Assembly (NCBI RefSeq): GCF_003917135.1
Contig: NZ_RPDI01000002.1
Coordinates: 62,001 to 126,000, forward strand
Length of the DNA stretch: 64,000 nucleotides
Direction: 5' to 3'
Source: Leucobacter chromiireducens
Lineage (GTDB): Bacteria > Actinomycetota > Actinomycetes > Actinomycetales > Microbacteriaceae
This document shows positions 17,310 through 24,502 of the stretch, one piece after another; within the stretch, counting starts at the first letter, position 1; the number at the start of each line of letters is the position of its first letter. The notes beneath the pieces were generated by a model. That model saw only the letters and a program-made list of their open reading frames with translations. It made no database searches and was not told the DNA's origin. A program made the translations under genes and the position numbers.

Positions 17310-17397
17310 CGCGCTGAGATCGCGCGCATCTTTCGAGAACGCGCGGATCTCAACGGTAATCGCTTCGGCTTCGAAAGATGCGCGCGATTTCAGCGCG
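17310..17397. repeat. 27-bp near-perfect inverted repeat after rsmB
   Basis: Arms at 17310-17336 (CGCGCTGAGATCGCGCGCAT plus CTTTCGA) and 17371-17397 pair with one mismatch around a 34-nt loop. The arm start is also partly duplicated upstream (GCGCTGAGATC occurs twice from 17298). It sits between co-directional rsmB and rpe and has no T run. Confidence 0.78.
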
Positions 17398-17437
17398 GGC
17401 GGACGGGCGGACCGGCCGCCGCCCGCGTCGACACGCG

Positions 17438-17452
17438 TAGACTGGTGTCGTG
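17438..17452 (+). promoter_or_regulatory. -10 element (TAGACT) of a leaderless rpe promoter
   Basis: TAGACT, six bases, then the GTG at 17450. Confidence 0.6.
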
Positions 17453-18112
17453 ACCGCGCAGCGCATTAACCCCAGCATTCTGTCCGCCGACTTCGTCAAT
17501 CTGCAGGCTGAGCTCGAGGCCATCGGCTCGGCTGACCTCGTGCACGTCGACGTGATGGACAACCACTTCGTGCCCAACCTCACGATGGGCCCGCCGATCG
17601 TCGAACGCATCCAAGCCGTGTCGCCCGTGCCGCTCGACGTGCACCTCATGATCGCCGACGCCGACCGCTGGGCCCCCGGCTACGCCGAGCTCGGCGCATA
17701 CTCGGTCACCTTCCACGCCGAGGCCGCGGCGGACCCCGTCGCGCTCGCGCGCCGCATCCGAGAGATCGGCGCGCGCGCCGGCATTGCGCTGAAGCCCGGC
17801 ACCGATCCCGAGCCGTACCTCGAGCTGCTGCCCGAGTTTGACCAGGTGCTCGTGATGACGGTGGAGCCCGGCTTCGGCGGCCAGTCGTTCATGCCCGACA
17901 TGATGCCGAAGCTGCGCCGCTTCGCCGAGGCGAAGGCGAAGCTGGGGCTCGACCTCTGGCTGCAGGTCGACGGTGGCATCACGGTGGACACGATCGGGAT
18001 CGCTGCCGAGGCCGGCGCCGACACCTTCGTCGCGGGCTCGGCGGTCTACGGCGGCGTGCCGGAGGACCGGATCGCAGCGCTCCGCGCCGCGGCGGCTGCC
18101 CACACGCACTAG
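17450..18112 (+). CDS. rpe: Ribulose-phosphate 3-epimerase
   Basis: A 220-residue TIM-barrel enzyme interconverting ribulose 5-phosphate and xylulose 5-phosphate in the pentose phosphate pathway. Motifs: [17 protein letters not shown] at the first strand, [18 protein letters not shown] with the metal-binding His and Asp, LDVHLMI, the [12 protein letters not shown] phosphate loop, and [10 protein letters not shown] with the second catalytic Asp, then [14 protein letters not shown]. Length is exactly that of the family. The GTG start is fixed by TAGACT six bases upstream. It is transcribed separately from rsmB, with a long hairpin between them. Confidence 0.96.
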   Translation: MTAQRINPSILSADFVNLQAELEAIGSADLVHVDVMDNHFVPNLTMGPPIVERIQAVSPVPLDVHLMIADADRWAPGYAELGAYSVTFHAEAAADPVALARRIREIGARAGIALKPGTDPEPYLELLPEFDQVLVMTVEPGFGGQSFMPDMMPKLRRFAEAKAKLGLDLWLQVDGGITVDTIGIAAEAGADTFVAGSAVYGGVPEDRIAALRAAAAAHTH

Positions 18113-18136
18113 CCGCCAGCTGGGCCACCCCACCTA

Positions 18137-18154
18137 TGTCAAGTCACCTTGACA
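18137..18154. promoter_or_regulatory. Palindromic operator O1, TGTCAAG-N4-CTTGACA
   Basis: TGTCAAGTCACCTTGACA is a perfect 7-bp inverted repeat with a 4-bp spacer. Its right half contains a TTGACA that could be a -35 box, so binding there would occlude a promoter for the ABC/XRE operon. Confidence 0.8.
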
Positions 18155-18180
18155 TTCGACCCGCGCCGTGATTCCCTCGA

Positions 18181-18198
18181 TGTCAAGGAAACTTGACG
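18181..18198. promoter_or_regulatory. Palindromic operator O2, TGTCAAG-N4-CTTGACG
   Basis: TGTCAAGGAAACTTGACG is the same palindrome as O1 with one mismatch. Its centre lies 44 bp from that of O1, about four helical turns, so dimers could bind both on one face. It ends 12 bases before the first start codon. Confidence 0.78.
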
Positions 18199-18210
18199 TC
18201 TGGAGGAGTG

Positions 18211-19263
18211 ATGCAGCCACGCACCCGCGCCGGCGCGTTCCGTGCGCTCGTCCGCGCCGACGCGCGCGATCTGCGCCGGGACCGCCTGGTCAGCCTGTCG
18301 ATGCTCACGATGGCGCTCGTGCTCGTCATCCTGCACAGCTGCATGTGGCTGGCCTTCTCCGTCGCGGGAGCCGCGCCGCGGGTCGACACGACCGGGCTCG
18401 GCGGCCCAGCCGCCGCCCGCATCGACGCCGCGCTCGACGCTGCCGAGCTGCGGGTCAATCAGGCGGACGCCGCCCCCAACACGCGCGTCTCTGGCGGCGC
18501 AGCCGGCGAGCACATCCTCGTTGCCGTGACCGAGCCGCGCGTCGGCTGGGACCCCGTGTGGCGTGCCCTCCGCACGGCCGGGGTTCCCGCGGGCGAGATC
18601 GACGTGGTCGGGCGCGATGACCTCCCGATGCCCGACTTCCTGCGCCTCAACCTCGGCACGATCCTGGTCGCAGCGCTCGCCTCGATCGCGCTGCTCGGCA
18701 CCACCGTGCCGCTCGTCGCCGCGCGCGGCCGGGGGACACTGCAGCTGCTCGGCACGACGCCGCTGCCGCGCGGCCTCTTCCTGCTGTCCCGTGTGCCGAA
18801 TCGGCTGGGACTCGTGCTCGTCAGCGTGTGCGGCGTGATCGCGATCGCCTTCGCGCGCCAGACCATCGAGGCTGCGGCGCTGCCGCGACTGCTCATCACC
18901 GTGCTGTGCGCGCTCGTGCTGCTGTTCGGCCTCGCCGCACTCTTCGCGTCCCGCGCCGCCCAGCCGGAGGCGAGCCAGGCCCTCATGACCGGGGTGTGCT
19001 TCGCGCTCGTCATGAGCGCCGGCTCCGTGCTCCCCGTCGCGCTGCTGCCGGAGCCGGTCCGCATCGCGAGCGGGATCCTCCCTGGCGGCTGGCTCGTTGA
19101 GTCGCTCGCCGCGGACCTCGCCGGCATGCCGCCGCTCCTGCCCGTCCCCGTGTACTGGGCGCTCATGCTGCTCGCTGGCCTCGGCTGCGGCGTCGCCGCC
19201 GCCCGCCGCTTCAGCTGGGCGGCGAGCCACACCCACCCCCGAGCCGAGGAGGCACACACATGA
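18211..19263 (+). CDS. ABC transporter permease (ABC-2-like, drug-export type)
   Basis: A 350-residue membrane protein starting MQPRTRAGAFRALVRADARDL, with about six hydrophobic segments: one near residues 30-50, a group at about 150-260 and more to the C-terminus. The soluble segment between the first and second membrane spans fits an extracytoplasmic loop. It resembles permeases paired with fluoroquinolone-exporter-type ATPases; the substrate is unknown. The start at 18211 is fixed by GGAGGAG at 18202-18208. It is the first gene of a five-gene operon in which every junction is a four-base overlap. Confidence 0.75.
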   Translation: MQPRTRAGAFRALVRADARDLRRDRLVSLSMLTMALVLVILHSCMWLAFSVAGAAPRVDTTGLGGPAAARIDAALDAAELRVNQADAAPNTRVSGGAAGEHILVAVTEPRVGWDPVWRALRTAGVPAGEIDVVGRDDLPMPDFLRLNLGTILVAALASIALLGTTVPLVAARGRGTLQLLGTTPLPRGLFLLSRVPNRLGLVLVSVCGVIAIAFARQTIEAAALPRLLITVLCALVLLFGLAALFASRAAQPEASQALMTGVCFALVMSAGSVLPVALLPEPVRIASGILPGGWLVESLAADLAGMPPLLPVPVYWALMLLAGLGCGVAAARRFSWAASHTHPRAEEAHT

Positions 19264-19661
19264 GCGAAATGACCACGCGCGAGCGGAACAACGTGCGGCG
19301 CTTCGCCTGGCAGATCGGGATCGCGGCCGTGCTGTACCTCGCGCTCTTCCTCGGTGGTGGCGGCATCGCCGACCCCGGCACCCCGCTCGGCGTCGTGCTG
19401 GGCCTCCTGCCGATCCTGCCCGTGCTGTGGATGCTGCTCGCCACGCTCGGCTTCGTGCGCGGCCTTGACGAGTTCATGAAGCCCCGAATGATGTCCGCTG
19501 CCGCGGTGGGCTTTGTCGCGGCGATGCTCGCGGCGGTGGTGCTCGGCATGGTCGAGACCGTGATCGGCCCGATCCCGTTCGCGCTCTGGGGGGTCTTCGT
19601 GATCGGTATGACGAGTTGGGGCGGCGCGGCCATGGTGATCTCGTACCGGGCAGCCACATGA
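19260..19661 (+). CDS. Small four-TM membrane protein of the ABC/XRE operon
   Basis: A 133-residue protein with a short charged N-terminus (SEMTTRERNNVRRFAWQ) and four hydrophobic segments at about residues 18-35, 45-65, 78-98 and 103-128. I recognise no named domain. Small membrane proteins of this size are commonly encoded next to the short YgzD-type XRE regulator that follows here, so it may belong to the sensing side of the system. It overlaps the upstream permease and the downstream regulator by ATGA at both ends. Confidence 0.65.
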   Translation: MSEMTTRERNNVRRFAWQIGIAAVLYLALFLGGGGIADPGTPLGVVLGLLPILPVLWMLLATLGFVRGLDEFMKPRMMSAAAVGFVAAMLAAVVLGMVETVIGPIPFALWGVFVIGMTSWGGAAMVISYRAAT

Positions 19662-19882
19662 GAAACGACGTGCGCGCACTCCGCACCGCGGCCGGGTGGT
19701 CGCAGGTGCAGCTCGCCGAGGCGCTCGGCGTCTCCCGCCAGACCATCAACGCGCTCGAGACCGGGAAATACGATCCTTCGCTGCCGCTCGCGTTTGGGAT
19801 CTCGCGGGTGTTCGGCCGGACGATCGAGGAGATATTCACCCCCGACGCCGCAGACGCCCCGCCATCCGGGGGCCGAAAGTGA
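19658..19882 (+). CDS. Short XRE-family transcriptional regulator (YgzD type)
   Basis: A 74-residue protein that is almost only a helix-turn-helix. MRNDVRALRTAAGWSQVQLA leads into EALGVSRQTINALETGKYDP and a conserved tail FGRTIEEIF. The recognition helix SRQTINALETGKYDPSL is typical of this short family. It is probably the autoregulator of the operon, acting on the two palindromes at 18137 and 18181; that link is inference from position and palindromy. Start by ATGA overlap with the previous gene. The downstream ATPase starts with a GTGA overlap. Confidence 0.85.
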   Translation: MRNDVRALRTAAGWSQVQLAEALGVSRQTINALETGKYDPSLPLAFGISRVFGRTIEEIFTPDAADAPPSGGRK

Positions 19883-20805
19883 GCGCGCAGGCGGCACCGA
19901 TCATCGAGGCCGTCGACGTGCATCAGCGCTTCGCGGACACCGAGATCCTGCGCGGGATCTCCCTCAGCGTGCACCCCGGGGAGATCGTTGGGCTCCTCGG
20001 CCCGAACGGGGCGGGGAAGAGCACCACCGTCGACCTGCTCGCCGGGCTCACCGCGCCGAGCAGCGGGAGCGTGCGGGTGCTCGGCGTCGACCCGGCGCGC
20101 GAGCGCGCCACCATCACCGCGGCGGTCGGTGTGCAGCCGCAGCAGGCGGCGCTGTTCCCGATCCTCACCGTCGATGAGACGCTCGCGCTCTTCGCGTCGT
20201 TCCACGAGCGGCCGGCGGAACTCGCCGAGCTTCGCGCGCGCGTGCAGCTCGACGAGTGCCGCGGCACCCAGGTGCGCCGGCTCTCCGGGGGCGAGACGCG
20301 GCGGCTCCTCATCGCGATCGCGCTGATCGGCCGGCCGCGCGTCGTGATCCTCGACGAGCCAGCCGCCGGCCTCGACCCAGCGAGCCGGCTCAGGATCGCC
20401 GAGCTGATCCGCGACATCCGCGCGGGAGGCACCACCGTGCTGCTCACCACCCACCACCTCGACGACGCGCAGTCGCTGTGCGACCAGGTGCTGATCCTCG
20501 TCGACGGCAGCATCATCGCGCAGGGGGCGCCAGCCGAGCTGGCACGCACGAACACGGAGGGCGCCGAACTGTCGTTCTCGATCCCCGCGGACACGCCCCG
20601 CGAGCTCCTCACCACGGCCGTGGGGGATCGCTATCAGGAGGCGCCGCCACTCGCGGGCAGCGTACGGGTCAGCGTGCGCAGCGCCGATCCCGATCAGCTG
20701 CTGCGGCGCATCACCTTCACCCGCGGGCTCCACGCCTCGGGGATCGCTGTGCGGGAGGCGACGCTCGAGGACGTGTACCTGCGCGCGGTGAACGGGGAAC
20801 CGTGA
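19879..20805 (+). CDS. ABC transporter ATP-binding protein
   Basis: A 308-residue ATPase of the ABC-2/DrrA type. Walker A is GLLGPNGAGKST at about residues 38-49, the Q-loop VGVQPQQAALF, the signature RLSGGETRRLL, Walker B RVVILDEPAAGLDP and the switch LLTTHHLDDA. The C-terminal 85 residues (after APAELARTNTEG) form the small accessory domain seen in this ATPase type. It should drive the two permeases at 18211 and 20802 to export an unknown hydrophobic compound or lipid. The GTG start overlaps the regulator stop. Confidence 0.88.
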   Translation: MSAQAAPIIEAVDVHQRFADTEILRGISLSVHPGEIVGLLGPNGAGKSTTVDLLAGLTAPSSGSVRVLGVDPARERATITAAVGVQPQQAALFPILTVDETLALFASFHERPAELAELRARVQLDECRGTQVRRLSGGETRRLLIAIALIGRPRVVILDEPAAGLDPASRLRIAELIRDIRAGGTTVLLTTHHLDDAQSLCDQVLILVDGSIIAQGAPAELARTNTEGAELSFSIPADTPRELLTTAVGDRYQEAPPLAGSVRVSVRSADPDQLLRRITFTRGLHASGIAVREATLEDVYLRAVNGEP

Positions 20806-21578
20806 ATCTCCGCGAGGCCGTGCGCGCCGAACGGCGGCGCGCCCCGCTGCGCGCGCTCGCCGCAGGTGGGATCCCCATCGCCAGCATTGTGCTGCTCGCG
20901 CTCTCGGACGTGCTGCTCGGGGCGGCGGGGCTCGTCATGCGCGCCGGGCTCCCGCTCACCCTTGCCGTCGTGCTCATCATGCTCCCGTTCGGCGCCGTCG
21001 CGGTGCCCGTGGTCGACGCGCGCGAGCGCGGGGTGCTGCGCCTCCTCGCCACCACGCCGGTGGGGCCCGGCGCCCTGCTGCGCGCGCAGCTGCACGACGC
21101 GATCCGGCCACTCGCCGTGGTGATCGGCGTCGCGCTCGCCGCAGCCGCCGCCGTGCCAGGCGCGGTCGCGATCCCGCGCAGCGTCGCGCACCACCAGCTC
21201 GGGATCGATCCGCGCCTCACGGCGCTCGCCGTCGCCCTCGGGATGCTGCTCACCGCCGCGGTGGCCTGCGCCGCCCTCGGGGCGCTGCTCGCCGCCATCG
21301 TCGCCGCCCGCGTGACGCGCACCGCGCGGGCCATGGCGCTCGGCATCGTGGTCCCCGCGGTGGTGCTGCTCACCGGCGGCGTTCTCCCGCTCGACATCCT
21401 CGCCCCGTGGCTCGCGCGCGTGTTCGAGTGGGTGCCAACCTCGGTGCTGAGTCGCGCGGCGGCGTCGGCGCTCGCGGGGGAGACCGCCTGGCTCCTCCCC
21501 GGCGTGCTCATCGCCTGCGGTGCGGTGGCCTGCGCGGCGCTGCTCACCCGGCGCAGCATTCGCGCGTGCGCGCCGTGA
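20802..21578 (+). CDS. ABC transporter permease, ABC-2 family
   Basis: A 258-residue membrane protein beginning (M)NLREAVRAERRRAPLRALAA. About six hydrophobic segments: residues 20-42, 48-70, 95-118, 140-165, 172-195 and 228-250. The cytoplasmic stretch VVDARERGVLRLLATTPVGP between spans 2 and 3 is the usual ABC-2 contact with the ATPase. It is the last gene of the operon, overlapping the ATPase by four bases. Substrate unknown. GTG start by the overlap. Confidence 0.78.
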   Translation: MNLREAVRAERRRAPLRALAAGGIPIASIVLLALSDVLLGAAGLVMRAGLPLTLAVVLIMLPFGAVAVPVVDARERGVLRLLATTPVGPGALLRAQLHDAIRPLAVVIGVALAAAAAVPGAVAIPRSVAHHQLGIDPRLTALAVALGMLLTAAVACAALGALLAAIVAARVTRTARAMALGIVVPAVVLLTGGVLPLDILAPWLARVFEWVPTSVLSRAAASALAGETAWLLPGVLIACGAVACAALLTRRSIRACAP

Positions 21579-21649
21579 TCCGGGTGCCCACCGCGCCAGG
21601 ATCCCGAGCTGCTGTTGGCCCCGTGGCCGTCGTCGCCCGCGAAACCCGG

Positions 21650-21664
21650 TAGTGTAGAACCGTG
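21650..21664 (+). promoter_or_regulatory. -10 element (TAGTGT) of a leaderless hisE promoter
   Basis: TAGTGT, six bases, then the GTG at 21662. Confidence 0.6.
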
Positions 21665-21925
21665 AAATCCTTCGACTCGCTCTTCGCTGAGCTCTCCGAG
21701 AAGGCCGCGGCCCGGCCTGAGGGGAGCGACACGGTCGCGCGCCTCGATGCCGGCATCCACTCGATCGGGAAGAAGATCGTTGAGGAGGCCGCCGAGGTCT
21801 GGATGGCCGCCGAGCACGAGTCCGACGAGGCGTGCGCTGAGGAGATCAGCCAGCTGCTCTACCACCTGCAGGTGCTCATGCTCGCCAAGGGACTGAGCCT
21901 TGAGGACGTGTACACGCATCTCTAG
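21662..21925 (+). CDS. hisE: Phosphoribosyl-ATP pyrophosphatase
   Basis: An 87-residue MazG-fold enzyme that converts PR-ATP to PR-AMP, the second step of histidine synthesis. The helical core has the metal-binding pattern [16 protein letters not shown] and the later [24 protein letters not shown]. Length is normal for the stand-alone form. It is the first gene of hisE-hisG-hisF-hisI; the TAGTGT box six bases upstream indicates that the operon starts here. A 97-bp gap separates it from hisG. Confidence 0.95.
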   Translation: MKSFDSLFAELSEKAAARPEGSDTVARLDAGIHSIGKKIVEEAAEVWMAAEHESDEACAEEISQLLYHLQVLMLAKGLSLEDVYTHL

Positions 21926-22022
21926 CGTCGGTGCCCTTCCCGGCGCCGACGCTTGCCGCTGACCTCACCCTCACCCGGCACGCTGCAGATTCGGCTGCCA
22001 CCACGGAAGGAACCCCTCCACC

Positions 22023-22865
22023 ATGCTTCGCATCGCCGTCCCGAACAAGGGATCGCTCTCCGAGATCGCCGCCGAAATGCTCGCCGAGGCCGGCTACTCC
22101 GGGCGTCGTGACAGCCGCAAGCTCGTCCACGCGGACACCCGCAACGACGTCGAGTTCTTCTACCTCCGCCCGCGCGACATCGCCACCTATGTGGGATCCG
22201 GGGCGCTCGACGTCGGCATCACCGGGCGCGACCTGCTGCTCGACTCGGGCTCGACGGCCACCGAGGTGGAGACGCTCGAGTTCGCCGACTCGACGTTCCG
22301 CTTCGCGGCCCCGGCTGGTGGCGGTTTCGCAGAACTCTCGCACCTCGCTGGCAAGCGGATCGCCACCAGCTACCCGAAGCTCGTCGACGACTTCCTGCGC
22401 GCGCGCGGCGTCGAGTCGGTGCTCGTGAAGCTCGACGGCGCCGTCGAATCGGCGGTGCAGCTCGGCGTTGCCGACGCGGTCGCCGACGTCGTGTCGACCG
22501 GTGCGACGCTTCGCGCCGCCGGGCTCGAGATCTTCGGCCCCGTGATTCTCGAGTCGACCGCCGTGCTCATCGGTGGGCCGAACGAGCACCCAGGCATCGA
22601 GCGGCTGCTGCGCCGCCTGCGCGGCGTGCTCGTCGCGCGCAAGTACGTGCTCATGGACTACGACCTGCCGGCCGCGCAGCTCGAGGCCGCCTCGCAGGTG
22701 GCCGGTGGCATGGAGTCGCCGACGGTGTCGCCGCTGAAGGACGAGGCGTGGGTGGCCGTGCGCGTCATGGTGCGCGCCGACGAGGCGAACACGATCATGG
22801 ACGAGCTCTACGACCTCGGCGCGCGCGCGATCCTGGTCACGCCGATCCACGCCGCGCGCCTCTAA
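22023..22865 (+). CDS. hisG: ATP phosphoribosyltransferase (long form)
   Basis: A 280-residue enzyme joining ATP and PRPP, the committed step of histidine synthesis. Catalytic-domain motifs: [51 protein letters not shown] and the PRPP loop in [19 protein letters not shown]. The C-terminal approximately 70 residues ([20 protein letters not shown] onward) form the ACT-like regulatory domain through which histidine inhibits the long form. It ends 14 bases before hisF. Confidence 0.96.
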   Translation: MLRIAVPNKGSLSEIAAEMLAEAGYSGRRDSRKLVHADTRNDVEFFYLRPRDIATYVGSGALDVGITGRDLLLDSGSTATEVETLEFADSTFRFAAPAGGGFAELSHLAGKRIATSYPKLVDDFLRARGVESVLVKLDGAVESAVQLGVADAVADVVSTGATLRAAGLEIFGPVILESTAVLIGGPNEHPGIERLLRRLRGVLVARKYVLMDYDLPAAQLEAASQVAGGMESPTVSPLKDEAWVAVRVMVRADEANTIMDELYDLGARAILVTPIHAARL

Positions 22866-22879
22866 CGAGAGGGCTGCTG

Positions 22880-23677
22880 ATGACTGTTGCAACGCGCGTG
22901 ATCCCGTGCCTCGACGTCGCCGCCGGCCGCGTCGTGAAGGGCGTGAACTTTCTGAATCTCCGCGACGCTGGGGACCCCGTCGAGCTCGCCGCGAAGTACG
23001 CCGAGCAGGGGGCCGACGAGCTGACCTTCCTCGACGTCACGGCGACCGTCGACGACCGCTCCACCACCTACGACGTGGTGCAGCGCACCGCCGAGCAGGT
23101 GTTCATCCCGCTGACGGTGGGCGGCGGCGTGCGCAGCGCCGAGGATGTCGCGCGGCTGCTTGGCGTCGGCGCGGACAAGGTGGGCATCAACAGCGGGGCG
23201 ATCGCGCGGCCCGAGGTGATCGGCGAGATCGCCGACCGCTTCGGCGCGCAGGTGCTCGTGCTCTCGCTCGACGTGCGGCGCAGCGATCGCACCCCGTCCG
23301 GGTTCGTGGTGACCACGCACGGCGGCAAGCGCGAGACCGATCTCGACGCGCTGGCGTGGTGCCGCGAGGCGGTGGAGCGAGGCGCAGGCGAGCTGCTCGT
23401 CAACTCCATGGACGCCGACGGCACGCAGGACGGTTTCGACCTGGAGCTCACGCGACTGGTGCGCGAGATCGCGGATGTGCCCGTGATCGCGTCCGGCGGG
23501 GCCGGGGAGCTTGCGCACTTCGCGCCGGCGGTGGAGGCTGGAGCGGACGCGGTGCTCGCCGCGTCGGTGTTCCACTACAACAAGTTCACGATCGGCGAGG
23601 TGAAGGGCGCGCTGGCCGAGGCCGGCCACACGGTGCGTCTGCCCGGCGCCGGCGCACGTGCGAGGAGCGGCGAGTGA
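22880..23677 (+). CDS. hisF: Imidazole glycerol phosphate synthase, cyclase subunit
   Basis: A 265-residue TIM barrel that uses ammonia from HisH to close the imidazole ring, releasing AICAR. The first catalytic Asp is in [19 protein letters not shown], the second in [19 protein letters not shown]. Phosphate loops are [11 protein letters not shown] and [12 protein letters not shown]. hisH and hisA are not in this cluster. The ATG at 22880 follows GAGAGGG. The tail [12 protein letters not shown] goes slightly beyond the barrel. It overlaps hisI by four bases. Confidence 0.96.
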   Translation: MTVATRVIPCLDVAAGRVVKGVNFLNLRDAGDPVELAAKYAEQGADELTFLDVTATVDDRSTTYDVVQRTAEQVFIPLTVGGGVRSAEDVARLLGVGADKVGINSGAIARPEVIGEIADRFGAQVLVLSLDVRRSDRTPSGFVVTTHGGKRETDLDALAWCREAVERGAGELLVNSMDADGTQDGFDLELTRLVREIADVPVIASGGAGELAHFAPAVEAGADAVLAASVFHYNKFTIGEVKGALAEAGHTVRLPGAGARARSGE

Positions 23678-24039
23678 CCCCCACCGATGCAGTGCCCGAC
23701 AGCGTGACGTTCGGGGCCGACGGGCTCCTGCCCGCCATCATCCAGGACGACGCCTCCGGCGAGGTGCTCATGCTCGCGTGGATGGACCACGAGGCGCTGC
23801 GCCGCACGCTCACGACGGGCCGGGTGACGTTCTGGTCGCGGTCGCGCCAGGAGTACTGGCGGAAGGGCGACACGTCCGGGCACCGCCAGTACGTGCGGAG
23901 CGTCGCGCTCGACTGCGACGGCGACACCCTGCTGGTGCGCGTCGAGCAGATCGGCGCGGCCTGCCACACGGGGACCCGCAGCTGCTTCACGGGCCGCGAG
24001 ATCCCGGCGCTCGTCGGTGAGGCGGCTGCGGGGGAGTAG
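23674..24039 (+). CDS. hisI: Phosphoribosyl-AMP cyclohydrolase
   Basis: A 121-residue zinc enzyme that opens the adenine ring of PR-AMP, the third step of histidine synthesis. Signatures: [37 protein letters not shown], the metal-binding [13 protein letters not shown] and the cysteine motif [10 protein letters not shown]. It is the single-domain form (HisE is separate at 21662). The GTG start overlaps the hisF stop by GTGA. It is the last gene of the his cluster before a repeat-rich gap. Confidence 0.95.
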   Translation: MTPTDAVPDSVTFGADGLLPAIIQDDASGEVLMLAWMDHEALRRTLTTGRVTFWSRSRQEYWRKGDTSGHRQYVRSVALDCDGDTLLVRVEQIGAACHTGTRSCFTGREIPALVGEAAAGE

Positions 24040-24060
24040 CTGGCGGGGCGGGGTGCGGTG

Positions 24061-24158
24061 CGGCTTGCGGTGCGGGTCGGCTTGCGGTGCGGGTCGGCTT
24101 GCGGTGCGGGTCGGCTTGCGGTGCGGGTCGGCTTGCGGTGCGGGTCGGCTTGCGGTGC
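24061..24158 (+). repeat. 17-bp tandem repeat array (five copies plus a partial sixth)
   Basis: The unit CGGCTTGCGGTGCGGGT is repeated perfectly at 24061, 24078, 24095, 24112 and 24129, followed by a partial copy from 24146. There are no spacers, so it is not a CRISPR. Copy number is likely to vary between strains. Confidence 0.92.
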
Positions 24159-24160
24159 AC

Positions 24161-24220
24161 ACTCTCATTTAGTTGGGGTTTGGACCGGATACCTTCCCAG
24201 ATTCCGGATCACACTCGCAC
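24161..24220 (+). repeat. Dispersed CTCATTTAGTGAGG element, copy 3
   Basis: Head ACTCTCATTTAGTTGGGG, middle TTTGGACCGGATACC, tail TTCCGGATCACACTCGCACC. It is preceded by GGTGCAC, shared with copy 4. Confidence 0.78.
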
Positions 24221-24315
24221 CAAAGCTGCGGCGGGCGCGGTTCCTGTGTCCCCGGGGTGCGACCTCTGTGTGGTTCCGGTGCTGGCGGGGAGCGGTGGGG
24301 TCGCTGACCGGTGCA

Positions 24316-24375
24316 CACTCTCACTAAGTGAGGGGTATGGGCAGAACGGCCCCCGGATTGTGGTGCAGAGTTCAA
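24316..24375 (+). repeat. Dispersed CTCATTTAGTGAGG element, copy 4 (degenerate)
   Basis: Head ACTCTCACTAAGTGAGGGG preceded by GGTGCAC as in copy 3. The middle and tail are diverged, but CCCCGGATTGTGGTGCAGAG keeps the CCGGAT core spacing. Confidence 0.5.
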
Positions 24376-24384
24376 CTTAGTGCC

Positions 24385-24460
24385 CGGGCTGGTGGCCCGG
24401 GGCTGGTGGGCGCGGGGGCTTGGTGGCGCGGGGGCTGGTGGGGGCGGGTGCTGGTGCGCC
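24385..24460 (+). repeat. G-rich imperfect repeat before trpE
   Basis: GGCTGGTGG-type units recur with runs of three to five Gs (GGTGGCCCGGGGCTGGTGGG, GCGGGGGCTTGGTGGCGCGG and so on). It could form G-quadruplexes on the coding strand, directly upstream of the trpE promoter. Confidence 0.6.
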
Positions 24461-24487
24461 CGGGCGCGGGCGTACAGCGCCGCGCGA

Positions 24488-24502
24488 TAGGCTGGGCGGG
24501 TG
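24488..24502 (+). promoter_or_regulatory. -10 element (TAGGCT) of a leaderless trpE promoter
   Basis: TAGGCT, six bases, then the GTG at 24500. A leaderless start leaves no room for a leader-peptide attenuator in front of trpE. Confidence 0.62.

Larger units (their letters stand above)
24040..24499. other. Repeat-rich 460-bp gap between the his and trp clusters
   Basis: This stretch holds, from left to right, a 17-bp tandem array (24061-24158), two direct copies of the dispersed 60-bp element and a very G-rich block (24385-24460) before the trpE promoter. Frames across it are repeat-derived (arrays of Val/Gly/Leu/Arg/Cys) and have no protein-family character, so I call no gene here. Confidence 0.7.

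Noticed and set aside
24061-24158. The 17-bp array as a CRISPR
   Set aside because: Units abut directly with no spacers, and no cas genes are near.
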